64,000 bases of DNA from Mansonella perstans (taxonomy: Eukaryota; Nematoda; Chromadorea; Rhabditida; Onchocercidae), in the NCBI GenBank assembly GCA_037074765.1, contig JBAMDO010000572.1, positions 286,001-350,000 of the forward strand, in the 5' to 3' direction. The notes under the pieces were generated by a model that had not been told where the DNA came from, did no database searches, and worked only from the letters and a program-made list of their open reading frames with translations. Positions 14,659-27,520 of the stretch are shown in pieces; within the stretch, counting starts at the first letter, position 1; every line of letters starts with the position of its first letter. The translations under genes were made by a program, and so were the position numbers.

Positions 14659-15965
14659 TCATAGCATCAGTTCGTGAACGCGAAATTCACTTCCAGTAGC
14701 TACAAGAATAGCATTACGGGAGAAACCACCCAAGTTTGATGAATAAACAAGTTTCGGCTTCCTATCCCATGGATCATGACTCGGAAACTCACATAACTTT
14801 TCGCCATTATAGGTTGACCAAGCTCGTGTCATCCCATCTGAGGTAGCTAAAATTTTATGACATAACTTTTTACAAAACAGTTGACAATTCACTCCAAGTT
14901 TTTCGCTATTTTTTAATCTATAAAGATGAAGAAAAGCTAAGAAGAGCTATACTGCCTTTGTTTTCAAGATACCAAAGATCAAAACAAAATTAATTTCTAC
15001 AGAAAGATGAAAAAACAATAATTTTTATTTTATAAATTTTTCATTCTTTTTTTTTCCGTATGGTTTCACACAACTTTTTTATTCAGAAAATTCAAAATTT
15101 ATTCACTATTTCTAGTCTATAACGAATTTATAAATCGATGCAGATGATGCGACTCGTGAAAAAAACAGACATTACAATATTTCATTTCATTATTTTATAA
15201 AACTCGACATAATTTTTACTAATTTCCGAGAAATGTATTTTTTAAATGAAATCTAATAAACTTAAAAAAATTGACCTGCGAAAAGAACCCTTTCATCCTT
15301 CTCGAGATACATAGGTGTTTTAGTATAAGGATTTATATTATCTTCAATCCTAAACAGAGGCTTACACACTCGAATATCCCAAAATTTTATCTGAAATCAA
15401 CACATTCAAAATATAAATCCTGGAGAAGAAATATAGCAAAGGACTCCATGATAAAGACGGAATATTTACTAAAGAGTACATTTCATACATAAAAACCTAT
15501 TCATGGCTTCCAAATACTCTACCTTATATTTGTTGGAATATTAAATTATATGATAGAAAAATAAAATACTCTCGCTTCATCTGAAAAATATAACAGTACT
15601 TAAGAATATTAAAAAAAAACGCACGATTCCAATATAATCTTCCGTAACAAGCACATCAGGCTTTGTTCGCAGCGTCTTCAGCCAAGTTACATTTTTCGCA
15701 TCTTTATAGATGGCAACAGTATCCTGATTACTCGTTCGCAAGTCCGAGCAAATTACGTTATCACCGATCACACCCATATATAACAAATTCCCATCCTGAA
15801 ATTCTAAGCCACTTTTAAAAATCTAATTATCATAGAATTCAAATTCAAATTTGCCAATTTTGCAAGTCATTTTCATACAGTGGAACGCGTATCATTCCTT
15901 TAAGAAAAGAATTGTGCGACATTATCACATAACTCATACATCAAATTTACTGTTCAAATAAAACC

Positions 15966-15998
<33 letters not shown>

Positions 15999-18864
15999 CA
16001 CGAAGAGAAGGATCACCGATCATAATAACCACAAAATCCTCTTTTCGCTTGATTTTTAAATACCACTACAAGAACAATAATGTCTCACTCCATTATTTAT
16101 ATATCTATATGAACCCCGCTTTGTAGTGGGTATACTACACTGTTGCTGCAGCGGTAAGATCTTAACTTACATCTTAATCTACTATCATTGCAAGCAAAAA
16201 GAAAAAATTAAAATTTTGTAGTGCTGAGAGCTAACGACAAGGAAAAGAATATATCAATCTAGCATTAGCTGATATCATTTCAAAAGAAAATTAATTATAG
16301 CTTAATCATTTTGCAATGAACAATCGAATAAACAGCTAAAGCACAGGATTTGAACAAAAATCAGTGCTAAAACATACAGCATTAAAAGCTAGACTCCTAG
16401 CACCTTTTTCCGAACTCCTGACATGAGTAATTCGTTCCGTTAAATTGTCCAATAACACAACATTTTCGTCCGAACCTATAGATCATATAAATATATTTGA
16501 ATTATCAAGACATAATGTGCACTTAATTAGCTTTTTCGCTGCTGTGAGTTATTTTGTACAAGATTCATTTTTCTTTACATGCTCCTTGTTTAACAACTTT
16601 ACTTTGCAAAGTAAGTATAAAAACTTTCCACTACTCTGAAACGAATTTGACAACAAAGTTACATTCGAAATATTGGATTTAAATTACACCATTCTTCAAT
16701 ACACGATAGCATTTGAATCACAGTCCTTCTAGCACTTTGAAAACTCCGTCAAATTATTTTTTTACTTTTGCTTTTTACTTTTTTGTGAAAATAATATATC
16801 AAATCTCATTTCGGAAACGTTCCCATATCATGTACCAACTTTAAATATTCACTATTTCTACTGAATGCACAACATGACTCACTTCCAGAACTAAAGTTCT
16901 TCACATTTTTTAATATCTACTGGGAAGCAAGTATGGATACTGTAATAGCTTACCAATTCCAATTTCCATTCGATTTCTATTGAAAGCTACTGCACGCACA
17001 TACTCCTGACGTGAACATCTTATGTTATACGAGGGTAAACTTAATTCCGTTGAATCCTAGAATATAACTACGCCTTTATAACAAAACAAAAAAAAAAAAT
17101 CTGCTTTACAACAAAATCTGCTCTAATGCATTAAATTATTTTCTTGTTTCACAAATCAATCCTGTTTTGGTTTCTTGTTATAAATTAATGCAATTTTTGA
17201 AAAAAAGGCAAATATCCAGAAATCTACTTAGCTGGAACCAAATTTATAACTTACGTGAACTGAAGAAAATTCAGCTACTGGCTCCATGCAAACTCGACTT
17301 AAAGTTAAAAATCGATTACACGTAGTAAGAAAGGTTTTCGTCAATGCATACAATGCACACGTAACATTTTCGTTTACTGGTTCGATACACATATCCATTA
17401 AATTTAACTCTATTAAATTCGAGCTATATGCACTGCTGCGTATTTCTAAGCCAAACCTATTCCAGCACTGTTCTCTACAAACAAAATGCATTCAATTGAA
17501 TCAATGAAAAACCCAATTCCGATACTGCATGCCAAATGTAACATTACATGAACCTTTTAAACAAGACTGGTAATATTAAAATCATTCTATTTTTTTCACA
17601 TGCTGAACTGACCGTAAGTGATTTTCTTTAGTTGAAATTTGAAATATTTGCGAAAAATGATATCTTGCTTCAAAATAATTTCTTATGATTGCTATTTTTG
17701 AGTTTTCAATGGTCTTCTTCAACAGATATCATCAGCTATTCTAACAATAATAGCAATAGTGCCCACAAATTATGCTGTTTTCCATGACAACATGTGACAA
17801 AAAAAGAACAAGAAAAAACATACGTCTTATCAACTTTAAAACAAATAAATCGTGCACCACATGTATCGCTCCATTCTTCGCCCAGTCGACTATTATTGGA
17901 TGTTGGTCTTACTGACCAACATCCAATAATAGTTTTCCCATCATCACTAATGTCCATATAATGGCAAGAATGTAATGTCTCAATATCTGTATGTCCCTGA
18001 AAAGAATTGTTACGACATTCATTCTTTCGATTTTGCAGTTCTAATGTAAGTCATTAGTGGCATTAATGCATCCATCTTAATGTGCGACATATTAGTAGTT
18101 ATAGAGAAATCAGTAATAGGATAAAAAATCCATAAAGAACTGAATATCTCTTAAGATATTTAAAAAGTATGTGAACACTCCAGAATCAATACAGTAGTCT
18201 AATTCGCTGCATGAAACACTAACATCATTATCACCTGTGAAATTATGAATAATTCAGAACCAATTTTTTTTGACAATATTTTATTAAATCGTTTAATTCC
18301 TTATTAAAGGACCTATTATATTTTTAGCTTCCGGAACATAAAATCGTTCTACCACGAGAAAATATGTTTGCATGAGGTCCAGTAAAACATACCATCTGAA
18401 CAAAGCTGGGTTCTTTTCGAACACTACGTACTGCTCCTTCAGTAATCAAACGTGTAAACCGTGTCATATTGCTACCAAATAATTCTTTTCGTTGTATCAT
18501 TTTCGGTAACCATGAAACAGATGAACAAGGTTTCGCGCATCGTTCACGTGCAGCCATAAATGAATTATGATGTTGAACGCCTTTTAAATCGGTTTTACGG
18601 AATCCAATATTCTAAAGCATAACCTTTTATTTGAACAATTAGCAAATCGTTTCAGAAAATTAGAAATTGCATCTGAGGTATACAGGTATATTATTCAATA
18701 AATGCAAAAATAAAAACGCTTACAGGACCACTACCTTCTGGCTGCAATCTGTAGTAACGTTTAGTTACACTGTCATATGCGAATCCTGGTATATCACTGT
18801 CCTCAACAACAGCATTGCCGTGTGACAATTGCTGTTCATTAGTCCAATGGTCAACTTCATACAT
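14659..18864 (-). CDS. DCAF4/WDR21-like WD40 substrate receptor
   Basis: Nine phase-consistent exons: 18864-18724, 18611-18393, 17996-17824, 17474-17255, 17056-16954, 16475-16378, 15795-15625, 15390-15276 and 14846-14659. They give 475 residues, close to human DCAF4 (about 495). Matching landmarks are DIPGFAYDSVTKRYYRL near the N-terminus, DNVICSDLR, IKFWDIRVCKPL and the C-terminal SNLGGFSRNAILVATGSE. DCAF4 proteins are WD40 adaptors thought to present substrates to the DDB1-CUL4 ubiquitin ligase. The region homologous to blades 1-3 is poorly conserved, so the substrate is unknown. The ATG at 18864-18862 follows a TTTATAG at 18873-18879 that could be a trans-splice acceptor. Exon 3 carries a perfect hairpin (separate entry). 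Confidence 0.85.
15965..15998. repeat. Poly-A homopolymer run in a dcaf4-like intron
   Basis: A run of about 30 consecutive A residues, interpretable as slippage-prone low complexity inside the intron between exons 6 and 7. No target-site duplication or element body adjoins it, so I do not call a retroposon. Confidence 0.7.
17890..17932. repeat. Perfect 19-bp inverted repeat with 5-nt loop inside a coding exon
   Basis: CTATTATTGGATGTTGGTC at 17890-17908 is followed by TTACT and then by its exact reverse complement at 17914-17932. The whole 43 nt lies in exon 3 of the dcaf4-like gene and is read through in frame on the minus strand. The transcript would form a stem of 19 uninterrupted base pairs. 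Confidence 0.97.
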
Positions 18865-21800
18865 ACCACGATTACTATAAATAAATTTAAAGATAATGCA
18901 TCATTCTAATCTTTTTCTGCTTTTGCATCACTAATTCATTAGTATTATTATTATTGACATATTCATTAATGAGTACGCAATGTTTGTGTTTACTTTGTGT
19001 TTTCAATTTCAATTTCAAAATTTCTGAAACGACTAATAATAGCCTCCAGTTTTTTAAATCTTTTTTATCCTTACTACGCATGCTATTAGAAAAGGACATA
19101 ATACCAATAACTACATGAAAACTTGTCAGATGAAATATGTACGAAAAGTGAAACAAATGACAGCTGATTTGAATTTATATCAAATTCGAAGATTACAAAG
19201 ATAACCTTTGTATAACATTATTCCGATTTCTTGATCTTCTTCTTCGTCTCCTTCTTGAATATTCAGCATTCAAACTGGCTTCCCCAACAACTTAATATCA
19301 GACTAGTTGTTTATTTTATATATACTTTCATTACATTTCAACAACAGGAAAATAGAAAACTGCTGAAGTTCCGATAGTCAAAAAAATGTAATTCATGTAT
19401 GTGCATGGATTTAGAAATTTTGTACACGGATTTAGAAATCTATATTTTGCCTCTATTAATAGTCATTGTAAAACGAACCCATTAATGACAACTTGGAAAA
19501 TATTAAAAACATCTTCTAAATGGTATTTACAAATCAATTTGTAAAACAAATTCCATGTATTCTATACGAGAGGGTATTTTGGCAAATCTGTTCTATAAAA
19601 AATTTAAAGTAATCACCACTTTGGCCTTTTTTGCTACCAAAATTACACCTTAATTAATTTTTGTCAGATATTCACTTAAAATTCAATGTAATACCAAATG
19701 AATCATTTGACGATGATACGCATGGTCGTTTCTTCATTGTTGTAGCTCTTTGGTACCGTTTATTATATCGCATGTCTATTTGATTGCTGTTGATTAGATT
19801 TAAATTTCAGATATTCTAAAATAGCTAATAGCGGTAAATAAAACAAATAATCAGTGCGCCGATACGAATGCTTTCAACATTCTAATTTATATATCACTTA
19901 ACTGTTGACATGAAAATCTTGGGAGCTTGTTTAAATCAATATAATTCACAAACTTTCAATATTTATAGTCGATTGTGCATCTATTACTATATTGCACCTA
20001 ATAAGTTAGACGCTCAATAAATATTTGCTAATAAGGTAAAGTATTAAATGGTACATATCAATACATGTTGTGGCAAAATGAACTATAAATACTTTAGATT
20101 AAAATGATCGTCTAAATTTGAAATATCATCAGCAAAATACACATTCACTAACTTCTTAATCATTATCATTATTATTATTATTACTGAAGTTTTCCTTTCT
20201 TCCTTTATCATGTCATTCATCAATCCATAATTTTATGAAAATATAATCATATCTGCATCGCTTGTTTATGACTAAGTAGAAATAGGCTAGTTCTGATCTA
20301 TGAACTACGGACAGCAATCGTACAACTGAAACGAAAAGATGAATTAGATGAAAAAAAAAAACGATTAATTCCTTAGCTTCTCTAAATTAAACACTACAAC
20401 TGATAGTTTAGAATTTTCCATTTTTCTTCCTCGATTATTGGCAATGTAAAAACTTTTTTTTGAAAGAAACATTTAAGATTAAACGAATTTCAGCTGTTTT
20501 TATGTTCTGAGAATTGGACTGGAATAAATTATATGTATCGGTAATTTTACAATTATATTCGTGAATAAAATTTCAAAATATTAAAACTAATCAGTTTTCA
20601 GTCAGTAATCGTCATTTGAATGATCTCCGATCATCCAATAAGACATTTTCATCTAAATAAGCGAAAAATTGCAATGATTGACCTTGCCTTATTAGTTGTG
20701 AAAATTTATTTCTTATCAGTAAAAATTTGGAAAACTTTGAAGATATATAATGCGCAAATAACACTGATATTGTGAGAAATATGAACGAATTTGTAATCCT
20801 AAAAGGCTTAAATATTTTCCTATTTAAGGCTCGAATTAATGTTCATTTAAACAATCGTAAACATGCAAGTTCACGTAGCAGTACAACCTGTTGTAGTAGT
20901 ACAACATGTTGCAGTAATGCAGCAACATCAAAACTATTAACACGCAATACTAACGAAATCCAGTCGAATTATACATTTTGCAGTCAGATTGTTTCCTTGT
21001 TGACAGACCATATTCAATGTTCTTATGTCACTTTGATTAACCAGGACCAAAAAACCATCATCCTATACCATATATTATTCCGATTTACTGCTACTAATGA
21101 TTAAGTTAATGACTAAGAGAAAGCATAAATTTGATAGCAGTGAGAAAATTCAAATTAAATGGCTAGCAAACTGTGATAAACTCAACAAAAATTTATATTA
21201 AAAAACCAATCAATAGGTCAAATACTGCAGTTTACACTTCCCATACAATTTATATTAAAAAACCAATCAATAGGTCAAATACTGCAGTTTACACTTCCCA
21301 TACAATTTATATTAAAAAACCAATCAATAGGTCAAATACTGCAATTTACACTTCCCAGACCTATTTTCTTGATACCTATGGTTGATTATAAATTTTCAAT
21401 TAATTATCAATCGTTTTGTTATTTTCAACCATTCTCATCATTAGCGAGGTAGTATGTGATATCAAAACTTTTTAGCTGAAAGAATGAAAAAATTCATTTA
21501 CTGCAATAGTTTATACTTTTTTAAAACGAAAAAATTAAGCATAAATTTCCAAAACACATGAAATGGTAAAAAAAAACTCTCGGATAAATTTTAATTAATC
21601 AAATAGAAATGATTCTAGTTGATAAAAATTATAAAAAACAATAACCGCAATAATAAATCATACACAAGACCGACTTTTCCACACCAGATGCATTGAAACA
21701 CTAAGCAATTTTCAATTTCTTAATGCTTTTTCCACTTTTCCATATGGATAACACGAAATGAAATAAATTCCATTGCATTATCCAACACTTTTAAATTTAT

Positions 21801-22176
21801 AATTTGAAAATGAGATCTAAAATTGAAATGGAATATAAGTAATCGATTCCTTACAATAATAAAGTTAAGTTTGAACTGCTACTGTTCCTTTTTACATTGT
21901 TGTAAAATGTTTAAACTATCAATTTTTTCGAGCGTACTGTTAGATACTACAAAATGCAATTAGTTCGCCTAAATTAATTTATGATTTTTGCTTAATTCGT
22001 AGCAATTTCAATTCGTTGCTTCAAAGAAAACAAAAAATGATAAAACAAAATAATACAAAATAATAATAAAACAAAATAATCATTCGAAATTAACGAATAT
22101 CACAAAGAAGTATTGCTTTAAAACAAAAATTTTTTCATAAATGCATATTGAGGTTCTCAATTGGCTGGTTCGTCCA
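18865..22176. other. Intergenic region between dcaf4-like and ceh-20
   Basis: About 3.3 kb of A+T-rich sequence between two minus-strand genes, so it contains the dcaf4-like promoter. It holds a 57-bp tandem repeat at 21190-21360. A 110-codon plus-strand frame near 20772 has no recognisable domain. No convincing gene was seen. Confidence 0.55.
21190..21360. repeat. Three-copy 57-bp tandem repeat
   Basis: Copies begin at 21190, 21247 and 21304. The first two are identical and the third differs by a few bases near its end. The unit length is a multiple of three, so one plus-strand frame stays open through all copies as a 19-residue repeat containing KKPINRSNTA. The frame begins at GTG and lacks an ATG, so I annotate only the repeat. 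Confidence 0.95.
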
Positions 22177-22230
22177 CTATTCATTTTTCGGCTTCTTCAT
22201 TGGTGGTTCACTGCTTACAGTGGGCAGCGT
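22177..22230 (-). CDS. ceh-20: Candidate alternative last exon of ceh-20
   Basis: Minus-strand segment behind a good acceptor (TTTTGCATAG). It opens in phase 0 and encodes 17 residues, TLPTVSSEPPMKKPKNE, then TAG. It is exactly as long (54 nt) and in the same phase as the other last exon at 23003-23056, so exon 9 could splice to either. The basic KKPK would give a different C-terminal tail. There is no conservation evidence, so chance is not excluded. Confidence 0.35.
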   Translation of the reverse strand, partial: TLPTVSSEPPMKKPKNE

Positions 22231-23002
22231 CTATGCAAAATAAAATAAATCAAATTGAATTTTGGTCATACTGTTCTAAATTTACAAATTTTCAATTTCA
22301 ACATTCACATGTAATTCTATGCTGTTCACGATAAATCGTTGGAACAATCTGTTGCTATTTTTAAAAGTCAATATATACCTAAAATTCCTTTTTATACAAT
22401 TAAGCAGCTCTGAATGAAGTCATTCCTCACTTATTTATAAAATCACTATAAACATGTCCTATAGCGAATACTATTACTGATCCTGTTTTATTTTTCTAGC
22501 AAAAACTTTTTTCACTCGTAAGATATACCAGATTTGCAAAAAAAAAAAAAAAAAAATTGCAAATTTTCATATATTTTTAGTTTTCCGTATCAATCTAATC
22601 CACCTTTATTAAACCTCATTTATTGAAACAATAGTTAGTAATTGAGAAAGTCACTACTTCAAGGTAAACTAAATGCAGTAGTACCTGGGAGGATATGCAT
22701 TTATTTCAGTAATTTCGAGGGATATTTTTTTCTTTAGTAAAATTAATTTGACAAGTAATGTAAATTTACTCGGATCATCTTATGTAACAGTTATATCACA
22801 GAAAGTAATTAATAATTGCACAACTACACGCCACCAGTCTACAGCATACAGTAGACTCAATGAACTCTTGAAAGCAATTTCATATGCACTCAATATATGC
22901 ATTCATTAATCAGGAAAACAAATATAATTTGTCTATCAAAACAAAAATGCAATAAGCGTTATGGCTTCATAACAACAACAAAATAAGTTAGTAAGCATTA
23001 CG

Positions 23003-26000
23003 TTAAGACTGCGGTGATGGATTGGCTGATGGAGGAATTCCGTAAGCTGTGGACATCTGGAAATTACAGAGTTTAAATAACAAAGTATTAATTATGCCAA
23101 AATTCTGTTTGAATATGATCAATAGGATGCTGAAAAGCGAAGAAATGTTTTTGTCAATGGAATGAAAAGGGCGAAAAAGTAGTAGTAAAATATTCCTTAC
23201 AGCATTTTCATGCAATCTATAGTTGATTTAAATTAGATGCAAATGTGAAAGGTGAATGCAAAATAATACTTTGCTTATATGTAAATCTACGGAAGCTAGT
23301 TAACTCAAATATAAAGACATCAGCGAATGCAAAACCAAAAACAACTTAGTAAATGTGCAACCTAAATTAATTCTTTACCCTTAAACTGATAGTCTGCAAG
23401 TTCAATGTGATGCTAGCGGAAGTGCCTTTAAAAAAAAACCTTACACCTATGAAACGATTCGCACGTTTGCTGATCAGAAATTATCAGTTGTATTATATGC
23501 TGTAAGTCACAAATCACTGATCTTTATTAGATGTTGTTAGTTCTTAGTAATGATGCAAAAGTGGAAAAGATTTCTTTAACCACTATGTTTATTAAGAAAA
23601 GGTAATGAGTTTTATGAGCTTCAGGCACATTAATTAATTAGTATAAGCTGCGCAAGCAAGATAATAGAAAGCACTAGCTAAAATGTTATGGCTCATCAAA
23701 CTGAGCATTCCGAGCCATCGGATGAATGATACCTACCAGCTGAGGATTATAACCGGCAGTGAAATCAAGACCAGCAGTCATATGATGCGCTAGATCTTGT
23801 CCTGGAAGCATTGCTGGATAATTAAGCATACTTCCGGCTGCCGAAGTTCCTGCTGCCAACATACCATATTGATTCGCGGCTGTAAAATCTAAAGTTATAA
23901 AAAATCAAATTGTAATTTTAGACTGAAAACGAGTGTCATCTAATTTCAGATTTTTCTAATGTCTGCAACTGGCTTTTATGCAGGTACTTCAAAAAATATG
24001 CACTTTTATAGGCTAATTGGAACTCTCAGTTGACCTGAAACATAATGGGTAAACAGGAACAGAATTACTGATTTAGTTAATGCCTTGATTGCATGTGCCT
24101 ACATTTCAAGGAACCCATCTTTTAAAGAAAAAAATCAAACAACATAATACACGTTTTAAGAGAATCAATTATCTCTAAAAAATTTCTATGGTGGATAGGA
24201 TAAAAAAAAATCAAAATTTATAACCGTGAGCAGCTTTTTTAGCAGCATACATGTTGGCTTCTTCTTGAGCTTTTGCTATATTTTTCTTGTACCGTATTCG
24301 TTTATTACCAAACCAATTTGATACCTAAATTAAGTACTATTATAATGCTGTATTTCTGGATGTGGACGTCAGTGGACTTGAATAAACCAAAACTTAAGAG
24401 CCATGGTTTAACAAATTTACTGATAGTTAACTTAGCTTTTCGAAGCAATTATGATAGATTATGCAGTGGGATTATGACTTGCAAATATACTTACATTATA
24501 AACCAATTACTTGAAGAATTTTGCGGTGAAACAACTACAAAACGGATTTAGAAAACAACCTGTGAAACTGTAATTTGACACTGCCGTGCCAATTCTTCTT
24601 TCGCTTCTTCAGATGGGTAAGGATTACTTAAATGAGAGTAGAAATATTCGTTCAGCACTTCCGTAGCCTGCTTGCTGAAGTTTCGTCGCTTTCTCCTATA
24701 TTTTCAAAGATCAAATTTCTATGAAAAACAGGAAAGAAGTCTATCATCAACATGTATAATATAGTACACATTTGATATCTAACGCTTTTTAAACCAGTTA
24801 AACTCGAATGGCAATTAAAACTTCTAGCAGTTATAACGACTGTGATGAAAATTACCTAGCATCAAGAAATCGTGAGCGAAGAATCATTACTGCTTCACAA
24901 GTTGACTGCTTCAGTTGTACCTAAAAGATGAAATATGACTTCAGCGAGAAATATGGAGATTAAAATACTGAATTCTCAATTTGTTAAATTATATTTTTGC
25001 AACAATTAATCACGATGTAAAAGTTGATTACTACAAAATCTAAGAAACTTGTCATCACTGCGTCATGGTAATTGGATCATTTATTTCATTAGAGAAGTAA
25101 TTTCATCAGTCGACTTGTAATTTGACTACTGGAATTGCTGAACTCTAATGAATTGAAGTACATTCGCTTTTCAGCTCAATAAAGCCCAAATTTGAAGTCA
25201 AAAGTTTTCAACCAACAATTAAAAATTCAGAAAGCGCATCATTTACTAGTTACCTGTATACCGGAAAATTTCTTCTGTATAATAGCAACCATCCGTTCAA
25301 TTTCTTTGTTTGCAATTGGTCGAGTTCGACTTTGCTCACGTAACAATGATACAACATGTTGAGTGAATTCTTGACAAGCCTGAAAAATAATAACTACTTT
25401 CTACAGGGCAGAAATGAATAATTTCTGTAAAATGGAAATTTTATCACTGATCTGATGTTTCCATTTGATGAGAATCACCAAAAACAAAAAAATGAAAAAC
25501 TGACTTCTTCATATTTCCGCAACTCTTCACTGTACACTAATCTAATCTGAGTAAGTTTTTGCCGATAATCAGCTTGATCCCCACCACTAGTATCATTCTG
25601 AATTGGTCCACGATTGTCCGGACCAGCCACACCCTCGGCAACCTAAAAAACATGCTGAAGAGTATATAAAGGCGCATTAGAAACAACAGAAATTTGTCGG
25701 TAAAACAAATGCAATACTAGTGCAGATCGAATTCAATTACATTATCGTTAAAGGTATGAGACTAACCAGCATGTTATCTAATCGCATAAGCTGTGGATCT
25801 TCCGGTGCCTCTTCTTGACCTCCTCGGATGGAAAGCGCTGGAATTCAGGAAATAACAGTTATTCGTTTTTGGATGCTAATAAATTCCCTTTCATAACTTT
25901 TCAAAATGATAAAATGCTCAGGAAAAATCTTGAAAAAAATATACCCGTTTTTTCTTTAATTTCACATAAAACTTCAAATAAAGCATTCTTCATACGATGA

Positions 26001-26457
26001 TTCTGCAATTGTTGCTTCCTGAAATTATTGAGAAAACGAGTGTTGCTTATAAATGTCTTTTTGTTATAACTCCATCATTATTTACGACTAGTTATATCCT
26101 TATAGATCATTATTTTTTCTATTTTTTTTATTCTTATGACTTTAACTCATTTAATATACGCAAAAATATTGCTTCTGTTGATTAACGCTGCTCATCATTA
26201 CCGGTGTATCGTGAAACACGCATGTTACTTCGTCACTTAATACTTTTAAATATCAAAAGTATGCCTATTAAATGCCACAAATTATTTTAGGAATGTTTAC
26301 TCATTATTACTGTATTCACATACTGTTATGGAAATAGTAAATTGAAGGGAAAGAGATAAAACCTTTGCTGAGTATGGTCATCCAAAGACTGTTCTGATAT
26401 ACTCATTAACTGCGACAATAAGTCATTCAGTGAAGTTGCTGGTGGTAATTCACCCAT
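23003..26457 (-). CDS. ceh-20: PBC-class TALE homeodomain protein CEH-20/PBX
   Basis: Hox cofactor transcription factor. Ten phase-consistent exons: 26457-26363, 26018-25945, 25837-25767, 25642-25505, 25379-25254, 24920-24856, 24695-24560, 24324-24225, 23888-23737 and 23056-23003. They give 336 residues, very near C. elegans CEH-20. The N-terminus [20 protein letters not shown] and residues 30-220 form the PBC domain. The homeodomain (about 222-284) has the three-residue TALE loop ([16 protein letters not shown]) and helix 3 with [13 protein letters not shown], including the Gly50 typical of PBX. The C-terminal tail is rich in Ala, Gly and Met. A TTATTTCAG lies about 55 nt upstream of the ATG and may be a trans-splice or 5' UTR acceptor. 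Confidence 0.96.
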
Positions 26458-27127
26458 TTTAATGCAAATTTTGTTGAACAATACAATTCCTTTAATACAT
26501 TAATATATTATCTGAAATAAAGTCAGGTATGTATGGAATTTACATGGAAAAAAAAAAAGAAATAATGAAAAGTTAAAATTAAAGAAACTGGATATGTTTC
26601 AAGATATATTTTGATGAATGAATATAGAAATCAGAAATACTAGAATTAAAATGTTTCTTTTTTCAAAATTAAACTTGTTATAAAATAATAAAACAATATT
26701 TGATAAATATCGGAAGAATCAAAAATGTTCTTTCCTTTGTCATTTGTGAATAAAAAATTCCAGGCAAAAAAATTTTAGGGCGTGCAACCTGGTTGTTCAA
26801 TAAATCATCTTCCTATTCAGTCTGGGCCGGAAGTGATCATAAAAACACAGCTAGCAATTTCGCTTTTGAAGTTTCTTTTAATATCACATTAATGAGAACT
26901 TAAAAAATGTTTGAGAAAATATCTGCCTAATAAGACCAATCTTAAGTATAATTTCTGATATTAAGTCTTTTTAAAATATAAATTAAAATTTATTTTTAAT
27001 TAAGCTTTAGTAAATGCAAATAAACATGTACTTAACGTGTAAAAAAATATAAAAGTTAAAAAGAATGTCATCCAATTCTAATTTAGTTTATAAAAAGAAG
27101 AAACAATTTCTCAGAAACTTAATGAAT

Positions 27128-27144
27128 TGATTGATTTAAATCAA
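27128..27144. promoter_or_regulatory. PBC/Hox-like site and palindrome upstream of ceh-20
   Basis: TGATTGAT at 27128-27135 fits the PBX/Hox consensus TGATNNAT. It overlaps a perfect 14-bp palindrome, TTGATTTAAATCAA, at 27131-27144, about 0.67 kb upstream of the ceh-20 ATG. Autoregulation is an inference only. Confidence 0.3.
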
Positions 27145-27364
27145 ACAATTAAAATCATTTATCGAATTGTCGACATTTAACGCTTCTAAATCTAACGAAG
27201 CCAATCGATCGTTTCTAGTGTAGTCGATTTGCTGCTATTGGCCGTATTTTTGCGTCATTGATGCCAATACAACCTTGAAATAGATGTTTCGTATGTTCTC
27301 ACGTGTATATCTTACGTGTTGCGTGATGTTGCGTAAACAAGTACTGCTTGAAATGTGAACATTT

Positions 27365-27520
27365 CTTTTATTTATTTCTTATTTTTTCAAACATTTCTTA
27401 TATTTTCAGCTATTTCTTATATTTTTTTTTTTTTGTTTTGTGAATCTAATTTTTTATATTTCTTATATTTTCTTATATTTTTTTTCTTATATTTTCATTT
27501 CTTATATTTTCATTTACCTG
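27365..27520. repeat. Degenerate TTTCTTATATT repeat
   Basis: The motif TTTCTTATATT recurs at least five times with variable T-rich spacers. It is low-complexity sequence about 1 kb upstream of ceh-20. Confidence 0.7.

Noticed and set aside
15965..15998. Poly-A run as a retroposon tail
   Set aside because: No element body, target-site duplication or partner sequence next to it. Simple slippage is sufficient.
20772..21104. 110-codon plus-strand frame with a Ser-Thr-Cys repeat
   Set aside because: Starts at GTG, has no recognisable domain or splice context, and the TTCC-type repeat comes from a short GTAGTACAAC-like repeat. It looks like chance in A+T-rich intergenic DNA.
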